Positions 23,101-36,625 of a stretch of 64,000 bases of DNA are shown here, one piece after another. Location: contig NC_135549.1 of NCBI RefSeq assembly GCF_964340395.1, positions 34,965,832 through 35,029,831 of the forward strand, written 5' to 3'. Source of the stretch: Glandiceps talaboti (Eukaryota > Hemichordata > Enteropneusta > Spengelidae). Positions within the stretch are counted from its first letter, which is position 1. Every line of letters starts with the position of its first letter. The notes beneath the pieces are model-generated. The model did not search any database and was not told the DNA's origin. It saw nothing but the letters and a program-made list of their open reading frames with translations. The position numbers were made by a program, and so were the translations under genes.

Positions 23101-23813
23101 CGCTTTTGTAACATCACGTCTTGATTACTGCAACAGCTTGCTGTTTGGTAATGAAGACAAGCACCTCTTAAAACTCCAATTGCTCCAAAATTCTGCTGCA
23201 TGTCTTGTCACACGCACAAAAATGCATGAGCACATCACGCCAGTAAGGCGGGACCTTCACTGGCTGCCTATCCACGCTAGAATTGAATTCAAAATTCTTT
23301 TCTTTGTCTATAAAATCTTACACAATCAAGCACCCACCTATCTTTCTGATCTGATCACAGTTCGCATTCCAAAACGGTTGACACGCTCAGCGTCCGCACC
23401 CATTTTGTAGCCTGTGGACTGGGAACAGAAGCACTTTGGCTATCGCTCTTTCTCTAATGCAGCTCCCACTTTATGGAATGTTTTACCGACAGAAATTAGA
23501 GTGTCACTGCACCATCTGTCGTTTCCTTTTAAAACATCTCTTAAAACGCACCTTATCCAAAAGCACTATGGATAAATCATAGAAATGTTGTCCATATCAT
23601 TTTTATCATTTTACATTAGTTGAGCTGGTCTTACTTTTATCATTGTATTCGAGCTGGTCTTACTTTTACTTTTATCATTGTATTCGAGCTGGGTTACTTT
23701 TATCATTGTATTTTTAAATCATTTGTTATATATTTTATTGTGAAGCGGTTTGTTATTGTTTTGATGGAAGTCGCTATAGAAAAATAAAGTATTATTATTA
23801 TTATTATTATTAT
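20152..23813 (+). mobile_element. CR1/L2-type LINE, nearly full ORF2, multiply broken
   Basis: The element carries an endonuclease-RT polyprotein in pieces. 20510-21420 has the endonuclease (LWNARSINNK, VFVVTETWI, LVVVYRPPPS, LLGDFNFHVE) over three frames. 21394-22236 is the linker. 22236-22612 has NYRPVSNL and LLDLTAAFDTIDHKLLL. 22727-23410 has LFADDTQLY, RLDYCNSLLFGN and LHWLPIHARIEFKILF. The tail is AATAAAG followed by ATT repeats. Frameshifts near 21000, 21180, 21400 and 22236, a stop at 22610 and the degenerate VVLQGSGLGP in place of GVPQGS mean it is inactive. It interrupts an exon 5-derived repeat unit, and no clear target duplication is visible. Confidence 0.9.
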
Positions 23814-23887
23814 AGTGTATTTGTATTTGTAGGTATATCTCAGACATCAAACACAACAATACCCACATAGTGTATTTGTATTTGTAG
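23814..23887. repeat. Exon 5-derived unit plus intron end before exon 5
   Basis: It resumes the minisatellite after the LINE: TAGTGTATTTGTATTTGTAG then GTATATCTCAGACATCAAAC, followed by the true TTTGTAG at 23881-23887. The decoy AG at 23831-23832 lies 55 bases before the real one, with the same polypyrimidine-poor context. Confidence 0.85.
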
Positions 23888-24010
23888 GAATATCTCAGAG
23901 ACATCATACAAACCACTACCCACATATACATAAAATGAAAGAGGAAATCCAAGAAGAAATTGAACACTTCTTCCAAGAGACTATACAGCAGAAATTTCCT
24001 GATGATAACT
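23888..24010 (+). CDS. CDC123: CDC123 window exon 5
   Basis: This exon has two bases completing a glycine codon, 40 codons, and one trailing base. It reads GISQRHHTNHYPHI, then KMKEEIQEEIEHFF, and ends KFPDDN. Human has GISQRDYTQYYDHI, KEEIRRCIQDFF and KFLDED. The acceptor is TATTTGTAG and the donor AACT|GTGAGT. The first 40 bases of the exon together with its acceptor and upstream intron are the source of the 59 bp minisatellite at 13390-14565 and of three further copies at 20050-20151 and 23814-23872. The aspartate that usually follows QR is histidine here, and this is shared by many array copies. Confidence 0.93.
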
Positions 24011-24091
24011 GTGAGTATCAGTAAAACTATTGGTATCATGGACACTGTAGTCATTTGGATAGATAGTTTTCTATTTTATTAGCAAATATTA

Positions 24092-24185
24092 GGGCCTTCA
24101 TTTTAGCCCCAAGTGGAACAGACCACAGGGAGCTATTATATTGGGTTCTGTCTGTGCATCCACCCATGCTGCATCCTAATTTCAA
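24092..24185 (+). mobile_element. 5' fragment of a hairpin-ended element
   Basis: The sequence is TTTTAGCCCCAAGTGGAACA, then GACCACAGGGAGCTATTATA and GGGTTCTGTCTGTGC. This is the left-end style of family B (T-run, hairpin, GGGTTC, TCTG), but with a different stem and no core. Confidence 0.5.
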
Positions 24186-24321
24186 CACACGCACAAAAAT
24201 GCATGAGCACATCACGCCAGTAAGGCGGGACCTTCACTGGCTGCCTATCCACGCTAGAATTGAATTCAAAATTCTTTTCTTTGTCTATAAAATCTTACAC
24301 AATCAAGCACCCACCTATCTT
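24186..24321 (+). repeat. 136 bp exact copy of LINE segment
   Basis: Reading by eye, this stretch is identical to 23209-23344 of the LINE (CACACGCACAAAAATGCATG ... CACCCACCTATCTT), at a constant offset of 977 bases. The two copies bracket exon 5 in direct orientation. Sequence outside the 136 bases differs. Confidence 0.85.
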
Positions 24322-24790
24322 GTACAAAGGTAGCATACTATATGTGACATATGCACGCCACTGTGTTTTGCAATCAAACTTATTATGGCCAAATGGCAGC
24401 AATATATGTGACATATGCACGCCACTGTGTTCTGCAATCAAACTTATTATGGCCAAATGGCAGCGATATATGTGACATATGCACGCCACTGTGTTTTGCA
24501 ATCAAACTAATTATGGCCAAATGGCAGCAATATATGTGACATATGCACGCCACTGTGTTTTGCAATCAAACTAATTATGGCCAAATGGCAGCAATATATG
24601 TGACATATGCACGCCACTGTGTTTTGCAATCAAACTAATTATGGCCAAATGGCAGCAATATATGTGACATATGCACGCCACTGTGTTTTGCAATCAAACT
24701 TATTATGGCCAAATGGCAGCAATATATGTGACATATGCACGCCACTGTGTTTTGCAATCAAACTTATTATGGCCAAATGGCAGCAATATA
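24322..24790. repeat. 64 bp array, about seven units
   Basis: The unit is TATGTGACATATGCACGCCA, CTGTGTTTTGCAATCAAACT, TATTATGGCCAAATGGCAGC plus AATA. Units are nearly identical, differing mainly in AAACTTATT versus AAACTAATT. Open frames on both strands here are periodic artefacts. Confidence 0.95.
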
Positions 24791-24972
24791 TCTTACAGTT
24801 GCTTCATAACTGTAATAGTTAGAGACACCAAGCTAGGGGCTACACCCATATTATCATATTGCTTTCTTCTACGACCTTGTCTTTTGACCCTGAAAGTCAT
24901 TGTCAAGGCCAAATAGCAAAATTTGGTTTATCTTCATAGATTTGTGAGTGAAATATTTGATGATCCTGACTT
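24791..24972. other. Intron 5 spacer
   Basis: This is a spacer with CTTTTGACCCTGAAAGTCAT, similar in style to repeats at 25960 and 50490 (GACCTTTGACCTTGA). No gene is seen. Confidence 0.35.
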
Positions 24973-25806
24973 TGATTTTTACTATGTGAGACACGTTTAC
25001 AATGTATGCAAATCACTTCAATTTTTACTATGTGAGACACATTTACAATGTATGCAAATCACTTCAATTTTTACTATGTGAGACACGTTTACAATGTATG
25101 CAAATCACTTCAATTTTTACTATGTGAGACACATTTACAATGTATGCAAATCACTTTGATTTTTACTATGTGAGACACATTTACAATGTATGCAAATCAC
25201 TTCAATTTTTACTATGTGAGACACATTTACAATGTATGCAAATCACTTCAATTTTTACTATGTGAGACACGTTTACAATGTATGCAAATCACTTTGATTT
25301 TTACTATGTGAGACACATTTACAATGTATGCAAATCACTTTGATTTTTACTATGTGAGACACATTTACAATGTATGCAAATCACTTCAATTTTTACTATG
25401 TGAGACACGTTTACAATGTATGCAAATCACTTCAATTTTTACTATGTGAGACACATTTACAATGTATGCAAATCACTTCAATTTTTACTATGTGAGACAC
25501 GTTTACAATGTATGCAAATCACTTTGATTTTTACTATGTGAGACACATTTACAATGTATGCAAATCACTTCAATTTTTACTATGTGAGACACGTTTACAA
25601 TGTATGCAAATCACTTCAATTTTTACTATGTGAGACACATTTACAATGTATGCAAATCACTTCAATTTTTACTATGTGAGACACATTTACAATGTATGCA
25701 AATCACTTTGATTTTTACTATGTGAGACACGTTTACAATGTATGCAAATCACTTCAATTTTTACTATGTGAGACACGTTTACAATGTATGCAAATCACTT
25801 TGATTT
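24973..25806. repeat. 46 bp array, 18 units
   Basis: The unit is TTTTTACTATGTGAGACACG, TTTACAATGTATGCAAATCA, CTTCAA. The alternation of ACGTTT/ACATTT and TTCAA/TTTGA recurs in blocks of two or three units, showing multi-unit duplication. The period of 46 was measured at 25022 and 25068. Confidence 0.95.
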
Positions 25807-26000
25807 TGCAACCTAGACTTAATTACAAAATTGTAGTCATTTTGTGATAAACAGACACATTTTGCCATTTATCTCAAAATGTTTGCTACATATGGACACC
25901 ATTGATGTGTCTTCCCCAACATTATCAGTGGTAAAATTTTAAGCATTCTAATACAATGACCTTTGACCTTGATGAACATTTTGAAGTAAAAAATACCACC
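25807..26000. other. Intron 5 spacer
   Basis: This is non-coding DNA with TTGCCATTTATCTCAAAATG and GACCTTTGACCTTGATGAAC. A related repeat seems present at 50460-50780. Otherwise it is unremarkable. Confidence 0.35.
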
Positions 26001-28230
26001 AATGGTGTTATAGCACAACTGTACAGTTTTTAAAAATGTTTATCCATATGCTAGTTCATGCTGACAATAAGTGTTCATTTGCTAAATGACTATCCAGTTG
26101 CCTATCCAACCATGTTGCTATCTTTACGATATATGCTATCATTTGGCTGTTGCTATGGGCGTGGTCATGTTTTTAGTTATATTTGCATACATTTGTGTAT
26201 GTTTTTGTTCACTTGTGTATGAATTCCTGATATTATCTTTGCAATATATGTGATTATTTGGCTGTTGTTATAGGTGTTGTCTTGTTGCTAGGCAAATTTA
26301 CATACATTTTTTGAATGTTTATTCAATTGTCTATTAAACCCTGTTATCTTTGTGAAATACACCACCATTTGGCTGTTGCTATGGCCGTGGTCATGGTTGC
26401 TAGGGTATTTTGCATACATTTTTGGAATGTTTATTCATTTGTCTTTCCATTACTGTTGTTATCTTTGCAATATACGTGATTATTTGGCTGTTGTTATAGG
26501 TGTTGTCTTGTTGCTAGGCAAATTTACATACATTTTTTGAATGTTTATTCAATTGTCTATTAAACCCTGTTATCTTTGTGAAATACACCACCATTTGGCT
26601 GTTGCTATGGGCGTGGTCATGGTTGCTGGGGTAATTGCATACATTTTTTGAATGTTTACTCACTTGCCTACCAGATGTTATTTGACCAAAATATACTGCC
26701 ATTTTGTTGTTGCTAAAGGGCGTGGTCATGGTTGCTAGGGCCAATTTTGTCAAAATGTTCTGAAGAAAATCTGCAGAATAACACTTTCAGAAAACATCTT
26801 GCCAAGTTTCAGACTCATTGACCAAGTACTTTTTGAGATTTAAGATACACCTAATTTGCATATCACTCATGGAAACATTGTATGCTTATTATTTCTTCGT
26901 CCATACATCCCTACATGCATTCCTGTTAAATTTCAGCCCAATCTGCTCAGTAGTTTTGGAATTACAGATTTTTAACCAAAAAGACACATTTTTAGCCCTA
27001 ATTTGCATATTACTGATGTCATCATCTTGTCATGAACAAATCTTACTTTACACCCTTCAGAATATTCCCACCAAATTTCGCAGTTTTTTGACCAAAAATC
27101 ACATTTTTTTACCCAAATCACAGACCTGTGTTGTGATCACCTTGGTCACAAAAGTACTGGGTAGATTGGCATGAAATTTGGTGCGAACATTCTTAGTGGT
27201 GAGTAAATTAAGATTTATTCATGACATGAAGATTCCCTCAGTTATATGGAAATTAGGGCTAAAAATAGGTCTTTTTGGTCAAAAACCTATAATTCCAAAA
27301 CTATTTAGCAGATTGGGTTGAAATTTAACATGGATGCATCTGTGGGTGTATAGATGAAGAAATATTAAGCATATAATGATCTCATCAGTAATATGCAAAT
27401 TTGGTGTAAAAATGTGAATTTTGGTCAAAAATTGATATCTCAAAAAGTACTTGACCAATGAAATTGAAACTTGGTGAGATGTTTCTAGACGTGTTATTCT
27501 GCAGATTTTCTTCAAAATATTTTGAGACAACTGGCCCTAGCAACCATGAAAATGCCCAAATGGCAGTATATTTTGGTCAAATAACAACATCATCTGGTAG
27601 GCAAGTAAGGAAACATTCAAAAAATGTATGCAAATATCCCTAGCAACCATGACCATGCCCATAGCAACAGCCAAACGGTCGTGTATTTCACATAGATAAC
27701 ATATTAATAGACAGTTGAATAAACATTTAAAAAATGTATGTAAATTTGCCAAGCAACAAGACCACGCCCATAGCAAAAGCCACATAATCACGTATATTGC
27801 AAAGATAACAGAAATAGAAAGACAAATGAATAAACATTCAAAAAATGTATGCAAATGTGCCTAGCAACAAGACCACACACATAGGAACAGCCAAAATCAC
27901 ATATATTGGGAAGATAACAGGAATTAGACAATTGAATAAACATTCAAAAAATATACGTAAATTTGCCTAGCAACAAGACCACGCCCATAGCAACATCCAA
28001 ATGATCATGTGTATTGCAAAGATAATATAAGGAATTTTTACACAAGTGAACAAAAACTATGCAAATATATCTAACAACATGACCACCAAGAACCAAATGA
28101 TCGCGGATATGGTTGTATAGGCAACTGGATAGTCATTCAGCAAATGAATACCAATTGTTAGCATGGACTACGGTAGCATATGGACAAATATTTTTTAAAA
28201 ACTGTACAGTTGTGCTACAACACCATTGGT
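26001..28230. mobile_element. Family A inverted pair (foldback), 2.2 kb
   Basis: 26001-27130 is family A in reverse orientation and 27131-28230 is family A forward, joined through their leader regions. The outer ends are complementary: ACCACCAATGGTGTTATAGC / ACAACTGTACAG on the left, and CTGTACAGTTGTGCTACAAC / ACCATTGGTGGT on the right. Each arm holds several core units with CATAGCAACAGCC, inverted in the left arm. Neither arm has the TAGCAC-type 5' hairpin or TCTG run. It is non-coding. Confidence 0.75.
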
Positions 28231-28234
28231 GGTA

Positions 28235-31200
28235 TTTTCTTAATGTGGTTATGAGACAGTACTAATTACACTAATTAATTTAGTTTTGAGACAGTGCTAA
28301 TTACACTAATTAACGTAATTATGAGAGTGCTAATTACACTAATTAATATTGTTATGAGACAGTACTAATTACACTAATTAATGTAGTTATAAGACAGTGC
28401 TAATTACACTAATTAATGTAATTATGAGACAGTGCTAATTACACTAATTAATGTATTTATAAGACAGTACTAATTACAGTAATTAATATAGTTATAAGAC
28501 AGTGCTAATTACACTAATTAATGTAGTTATAAGAGTGCTAATTACACTAATGTAGTTATGAGACAATGCTAATCACACTAATGTAGTTATGAGACAGTAC
28601 TAGTTACACTAATTAATGTAGTTATAAAACAGTGGTAATTACACTAATTAATGTAGTTATGAGACTGCTAATTACACTAATTAATGTAGTAATGAGAGTG
28701 CTAATTACACTAATGTAGTAATGAGAGTGCTAATTACACTAATGTAGTTATAAGACAGTGCTAATTACACTAATTAATGTAGTTATGACAGTGCTAATTA
28801 CACTAATTAATGTAGTTATGAGACAGTGCTAATTACACTAATTAATGTAGTTGAGACAGTGCTAATTACACTAATATAGTTATGAGTGCTAATTACACTA
28901 ATTAATGTAGTTATAAGACTGCTAATTACACTAATTAATGTAGTTATGAGACAGTGCTAGTTACACTAATTAATGTAGTTATGAGACAGTACTAATTACA
29001 CTAATTAATGTAGTTGAGACAGTGCTAATTACACTAATTAATGTAGTTATAAGACTGCTAATTACACTAATTAATGTAGTTGAGACAGTGCTAGTTACAC
29101 TAATTAATGTAGTTATGAGACAGTGCTAATTACACTAATTAATGTAGTTGAGACAGTGCTAATTACACTAATTAATGTAGTTATAAGACTGCTAATTACA
29201 CTAATTAATGTAGTTATGAGACAGTGCTAATTACACTAATTAATGTAGTTATAAGACTGCTAATTACACTAATTAATGTAGTTATGAGACAGTGCTAATT
29301 ACACTAATTAATGTAGTTATGAGACAGTGCTAGTTACACTAATTAATGTAGTTATGAGACAGTGCTAATTACACTAATTAATGTAATTATAAGACAGTGC
29401 TAATTACACTAATTAATGTAGTTATAAGACATTGCTAATTACACTAATTAATGTAGTTATGAGACTGCTAATTACACTAACTAATGTAGTTGTGAGACAG
29501 TGCTAATTACACTAATTAATGTAGTTATGAGAAAGTGCTAATTACACTAATGTAGTTATGAGACACTGCTAATTACACTAATTAATGTAGTTATGAGAGT
29601 GCTAATTACACTAATGTAGTTGTGAGACAGTACTAATTACACTAATCAATGTAGTTATGAGACAGTGCTAATTACACTAATTAATGTAGTTATGAGAAAG
29701 TGCTAATTACACTAATGTAGTTATGAGACACTGCTAATTACACTAATTAATGTAGTTATGAGAGTGCTAATTACACTAATGTAGTTGTGAGACAGTACTA
29801 ATTACACTAATCAATGTAGTTATGAGACAGTGCTATTTACACTAATTAATGTAGTTAAGAAAGTGCTAATTACACTAATGTAGTTATTTGACACTGCTAA
29901 TTACACTAATTAATGTAGTTATGAGAGTGCTAATTACACTAATGTAGTTGTGAGACAGTACTAATTACACTAATCAATGTAGTTATGAGACAGTGCTATT
30001 TACACTAATTAATGTAGTTAAGACAGTGCTATTTACACTAATTAATGTAGTTATGAGACAGTGCTAATTACATTTATTAATGTAATTATAAGACAGTGCT
30101 AATTACACTAATGTAGTTATGAGACATTGCTAATTACACTAATTAATGTAGTTATAAGACAGTGCTAATTACACTAATTAATGTACTTATGAGAGTGCTA
30201 ATTACATTAATGTAGTTATGAGACATTGCTAATTACACTAATTAATGTAGTTGAGACAGTGCTAATTACACTAATTAATGTAGTTATAAGACTGCTAATT
30301 ACACTAATTAATGTAGTTGAGACAGTACTAATTACACTAATTAATGTACTTATGAGAGTGCTAATTACACTAATTAATGTAGTTATAAGACAGTGCTAAT
30401 TACACTAATTAATGTAGTTGAGACAGTGCTAGTTACACTAATTAATGTAGTTATGAGACAGTGCTAATTACACTAATTAATGTAGTTGAGACAGTGCTAG
30501 TTACACTAATTAATGTAGTTATGAGACAGTGCTAATTACACTAATTAATGTAGTTATAAGAGTGCTAATTACATTTATTATTGTAGTTATGACTGCTAAT
30601 TACACTAATTAATGTTGTTATGACAGTGCTAATTACACTAATTAATGTAATTGAGACAGTGCTAATTACACTAATGTAGTTATGAGAGTGCTAATTACAC
30701 TAATTAATGTAGTTATAAGACATTGCTAATTACACTAATTAATGTAGTTATGAGACTGCTAATTACACTAACTAATGTAGTTGTGAGACAGTGCTAATTA
30801 CACTAATTAATGTAGTTATGAGAAAGTGCTAATTACATTAATGTAGTTATGAGACACTGCTAATTACACTAATTAATGTAGTTATGAGAGTGCTAATTAC
30901 ACTAATGTAGTTGTGAGACAGTACTAATTACACTAATCAATGTAGTTATGAGACAGTGCTATTTACACTAATTAATGTAGTTAAGAAAGTGCTAATTACA
31001 CTAATGTAGTTATTTGACACTGCTAATTACACTAATTAATGTAGTTATGAGAGTGCTAATTACACTAATGTAGTTGTGAGACAGTACTAATTACACTAAT
31101 CAATGTAGTTATGAGACAGTGCTATTTACACTAATTAATGTAGTTAAGACAGTGCTATTTACACTAATTAATGTAGTTATGAGACAGTGCTAATTACATT

Positions 31201-34200
31201 TATTAATGTAATTATAAGACAGTGCTAATTACACTAATGTAGTTATGAGACATTGCTAATTACACTAATTAATGTAGTTATGAGACATTGCTAATTACAC
31301 TAATTAATGTAGTTATAAGACAGTGCTACTTACACTAATTAATGTAGTTATGAGAGTGCTAATTACACTAATTAATGTAGTTATGAGAAAGTGCTATTTA
31401 CACTAATTAATGTAGTTGAGGCAGTGCTAATTACACTAATATAGTTATGAGACAGTACTAATTACACTAATTAATGTACTTATGAGAGTGCTAATTACAC
31501 TAATTAATGTAGTTGTGAGACAGTACTAATTACACTAATTAATGTAGTTATGAGACAGTGCTATTTACACTAATAAATGTAGTTATGAGAGTGCTAATTA
31601 CACTAATTAATGTAGTTATAAGAGTGCTAATTACATTTATTATTGTAGTTATGACTGCTAATTACACTAATTAATGTTGTTATGACAGTGCTAATTACAC
31701 TAATTAATGTAATTGAGACAGTGCTAATTACACTAATGTAGTTATGAGAGTGCTAATTAAACTAATTAATGTAGTTATTAGACTGCTATTTACACTAATT
31801 AATGTATTTATGAGAGTGCTAATTACACTAATTAATGTAGTTATGAGACTGTTAATTACACTAATTAATGTAGTTATGAGAGTGCTAATTACACTAATGT
31901 AGTTAGACAGTACTATGTACACTAATTAATGTAGTTATGAGAGTGCTAATTACACTAATGTACTAATGAGACAGTGGTAATTACACTAATTAATGTATTT
32001 AATAGACTGCTAATTACACTAATTAATGTATTTATGAGAGTGCTAATTACACTAATTAATGTAGTTATGAGACAGTGCTAATTACACTAATTTATGTAGT
32101 TATAAGACAGTGCTAATTACACGAATTAATGTAGTTACGGGACAGTGCTAATTACACTAATGTAATTATAAGACAGTGCTAATTACACTAATTAATGTAG
32201 TTATGAGAGTGTTAATTACATTAATGTAGTTATGAGACAGTGCTAATTACACTAATTAATGTAGTTATAAGACAGTACTAATTACACGAATTAATGTAGT
32301 TATGAGTGCTAATTACACTAATTAATGTAGTTATGAGACAGTGCTAATTACGCTAATTAATGTAATTATGAGAGTGCTAATTACACCAATGTAGTTATGA
32401 GAAAGTGCTAATTACACTAATTAATGTAGTTATAAGACAGTGCTAATTACACTAATTAATGTAGTTATGAGAGTGCTAATTACATTTATTAATGTAGTTA
32501 TGAGACAGTGCTAATTACACTAATTAATGTAGTTGTGACAGTGCTAATTACACTAATTAATGTAGTTATAAGACTGCTAATTACACTAATTAATGTAGTT
32601 ATGAGAGTGCTAATTACACTAATTAATGTAGTTATGAGACTGCTAATTACACTAATTAATGTAGTTATGAGATTGCTAATTACACTAATTAATGTATTTA
32701 TGAGACAGTGCTAATTACACTAATTAATGTAATTATGAGACAGTGCTAATTACACTAATTAATGTAATTATGAGACATTACTAATTACACTAATTAATGT
32801 AGTTATGAGACAGTGCTACTTACACTAATTAATGTAGTTATGAGAGTGCTAATTACACTAATTAATGTAGTTAAGAGAAAGTGCTATTTACACTAATTAA
32901 TGTAGTTGAGACAGTGCTAATTACACTAATGTAGTTATGAGACACTGCTAATTACACTAATTAATGTAATTATGAGACATTACTAATTACACTAATTAAT
33001 GTAGTTATGAGAAAGTGCTATTTACACTAATTAATGTAGTTGAGACAGTGCTAATTACACTAATGTAATTATGAGACAGTGCTAATTACACTAATTAATG
33101 TAATTATGAGACATTACTAATTACACTAATTAATGTAGTTATAAGACAGTGCTAATTACACTAATTAATGTACTTATGAGAGTGCTAATTACACTAATGT
33201 AGTTGTGAGACAGTGCTAACTACACTAATCAATGTAGTTGAGACAGTGCTAATTACACTAATGTAGTTATGAGACAGTGCTAATTACACTAATTAATGTA
33301 CTTATGAGAGTGCTAATTACACTAATGTAGTTGTGAGACAGTGCTATTTACACTAATTAATGTAGTTGAGACAGTGCTAATTACACTAATGTAGTTGTGA
33401 GACAGTGCTATTTACACTAATTAATGTAGTTATGAGAGTGCTAATTACACTAATTAATGTAGTTATAAGAGTGCTAATTACATTTATTAATGTAGTTATG
33501 ACAGTGCTAATTACACTAATTAATGTTGTTATGAGAGTGCTAATTACACTAATTAATGTAGTTATGACAGTGCTAATTACACTAATTAATGTAATTGAGA
33601 CAGTGCTAATTACACTAATGTAGTTATGAGAGTGCTAATTACACTAATTAATGTAGTTATTAGACAGTGCTATTTACACTAATAATGTATTTATGAGAGT
33701 GCTAATTACACTAATTAATGTAGTTATGAGACTGCTAATTACACTAATTAATGTAGTTATGAGAGTGCTAATTACACTAATGTAGTTGTTAGACAGTACT
33801 ATGTACACTAATTAATGCAGTTATGAGAGTGCTAATTACACTAATTAATGTAGTTATGAGACTGTTAATTACACTAATTAATGTAGTTATGAGAGTGCTA
33901 ATTACACTAATGTAGTTAGACAGTACTATGTACACTAATTAATGCAGTTATGAGAGTGCTAATTACACTAATGTACTAATGAGACAGTGGTAATTACACT
34001 AATTAATGTAGTTAATAGACTGCTAATTACACTAATTAATGTATTTATGAGACTGCTAATTACACTAATGTAGTTGTGAGACAGTACTAATTACACTAAT
34101 TAATGTAGTTATGAGACTGCTAATTGCACTAATTAATGTAGTTATGAGAGTGCTAATTACACTACTTAATGCAGTCATGAGAGTGCTAATTACACTAATG

Positions 34201-36535
34201 TAGTTGTGAGACAGTACTAATTACACTAATTAATGCAGTTATGAGACAGTGCTAATTACATTAATGTAGTTATGAGACAGTGCTAATTACACTAATTAAT
34301 GTAGTTATGAGACTGCTAATTGCACTAATTAATGTAGTTATGAGACTGCTAATTACACTACTTAATGCAGTCATGAGAGTGCTAATTACACTAATGTAGT
34401 TGTGAGACAGTACTAATTACACTAATTAATGCAGTTATGAGACAGTGCTAATTACATTAATGTAGTTATGAGACAGTGCTAATTACACTAATTAATGTAG
34501 TTATAAGACTGTGCTAATTACATTAATGTAGTTATGAGACAGTACTAATAACACTAATTAATGTAGTTATAAGACAGTGCTAATTACATTAATGTAGTTA
34601 TGAGACAGTGCTAATTACACTTTATTAATGTAGTTATGACAGTGCTAATTACACTAATTAATGTAGTTATGACAGTGCTAATTACATTGATTAATGTAGT
34701 TATGACTGCTAATTACACTAATTAATGTAGTTATGAGACAGTGCTAATTACACTAATGTAGTTATAAGACAGTGCTAATTACACTAATTAATGTAGTTAT
34801 GAGAGTGCTAATTACATTAATGTGGTTATGAGACAGTGCTTATTACACTAATTAATGTAGTTTTAAGACAGTGCTAATTACACAAATTAATGTAGTTATG
34901 ACAGTGCTAATTACACTAATTAATGTAGTTATGAGACAGTGCTAATTACATTTATTAATGTAGTTATGACAGTGCTAATTATGCTAATTAATGTAGTTAT
35001 GACAGTGCTAATTACACTAATTAATGTAGTTATGACAGTGCTAATTACACTAATGTAGTTGTTAGACAGTACTATGTACACTACTTAATGTAGTTATGAG
35101 ACAGTACTATTTACACTACTTAATGTAGTTATGAGAGTGCTAATTACACTAATGTACTAATGAGACAGTGGTAATTACACTAATTAATGTATTTATGAGA
35201 GTGCTAATTACATTTATTAATGTAGTTATGACAGTGCTAATTACACTAATTAATGTAGTTAATAGACTGCTAATTACACTAATTAATGTAGTTATGAGAG
35301 TGCTAATTACATTTATTAATGTAGTTATGACAGTGCTAATTACACTAATTAATGTAGTTAATAGACTGCTAATTACACTAATTAATGTAGTTATGAGAGT
35401 GCTAATTACACTAATTAATGTAGTTATGAGAGTGCTAATTACACTAATTAATGTAGTTATGAGACTGCTAATTACACTAATTAATGTATTTATGAGATTG
35501 CTAATTACACTAATTAATGTAGTTATGAGACTGCTAATTACACTAATTAATGTTCTTATGAGAGTGCTAATCACACTAATGTAGTTGTGAGACAGTGCTA
35601 ATTACACTAATGTAGTTATAAGACAGTGCTAATTACACTAATTAATGTAGTTATGAGAGTGCTAATTACATTAATGTAGTTATGAGACAGTGCTAATTAC
35701 ACTAATTAATGTAGTTATAAGACTGTGCTAATTACATTAATGTAGTTGTGAGACAGTGCTAATTACACTAATTAATGCAGTTATGAGACAGTGCTATTTA
35801 CACGAATTAATGTAGTTATAAGACTGTGCTAATTACATTAATGTAGTTGTGAGACAGTACTAATTACACTAATCAATGTAGTTATAAGACAGTACTAATT
35901 ACACTAATTAATGTAGTTATGAGAGTGCTAATTACATTTATTAATGTTGTTATGAGACAGTGCTAATTACACTAATTAATGTAGTTATGACAGTGCTAAT
36001 TACACTAATTAATGTAATTATAAGACTGCCAATTACACTAATTAATGTAGTTATGAGAGTGCTAATTACACTAATTAATGTAGTTATGAGAGTGCTAATT
36101 ACACTAATTAATGTAGTTATGAGAGTGCTAATTACACTAATGTAGTTATGAGTGCTAATTACACTAATTGATGTAGTTATGAGACAGTACTAATTACACT
36201 AATTAATGTAGTTATGAGACAGTACTAATTACACTAATTAATGTAGTTATGAGACAGTACTAATTACACTAATTAATGTAGTTATGAGACAGTGCTAATT
36301 ACACTAATTAATGTAGTTATGAGACAGTACTAATTACACTAATTAATGTAATTATGAGACAGTGCTAATTACACTAATTAATGTAATTATGAGACAGTGC
36401 TAATTACACTAATTAATGTAATTATGAGACAGTGCTAATTACACTAATTAATGTAGTTATGAGAGTGCTAATTACACTAATTAATGTAATTATGAGACAG
36501 TGCTAATTACACTAATGTAGTTATGAGACAATGCT
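28235..36535. repeat. 8.3 kb satellite of ~35 bp units
   Basis: The consensus is TGCTAATTACACTAATTAAT then GTAGTTATGAGACAG (35 bp). Frequent length variants lack AC (GAGAGTGC), lack ATTA (ACTAATGTAG) or shorten GTTATGAGAC to GTTGAGAC. There are roughly 240-250 units. Rare variants reveal higher-order copies: TATTTGACAC at 29885 and 31011, ACATTTATTATTG at 30571 and 31633, ACTAACTAATG near 29478 and 30769. Open frames such as LITLINVVMRV repeats are artefacts. It fills most of intron 5. Confidence 0.95.
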
Positions 36536-36625
36536 ATGAGACTATTAATTCATCTTGACATGATTGGTATTTATGCTGTGTACACACCCAGTCTACTGTT
36601 TGCTGATGACAGAATTACATAATAA
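36536..36625. other. Spacer between satellites
   Basis: This is short DNA between two arrays and shows no feature. Confidence 0.3.

Noticed and set aside
28235-36535. Possible CRISPR-like array of short repeats
   Set aside because: Units are contiguous with no unique spacers and lie in an animal intron; this is a satellite.
28235-36535. Satellite as a homeodomain-site array because each unit has TAATTA/ATTAAT
   Set aside because: TAATTA is expected in such AT-rich units. Without binding or conservation data it is only a coincidence of composition.
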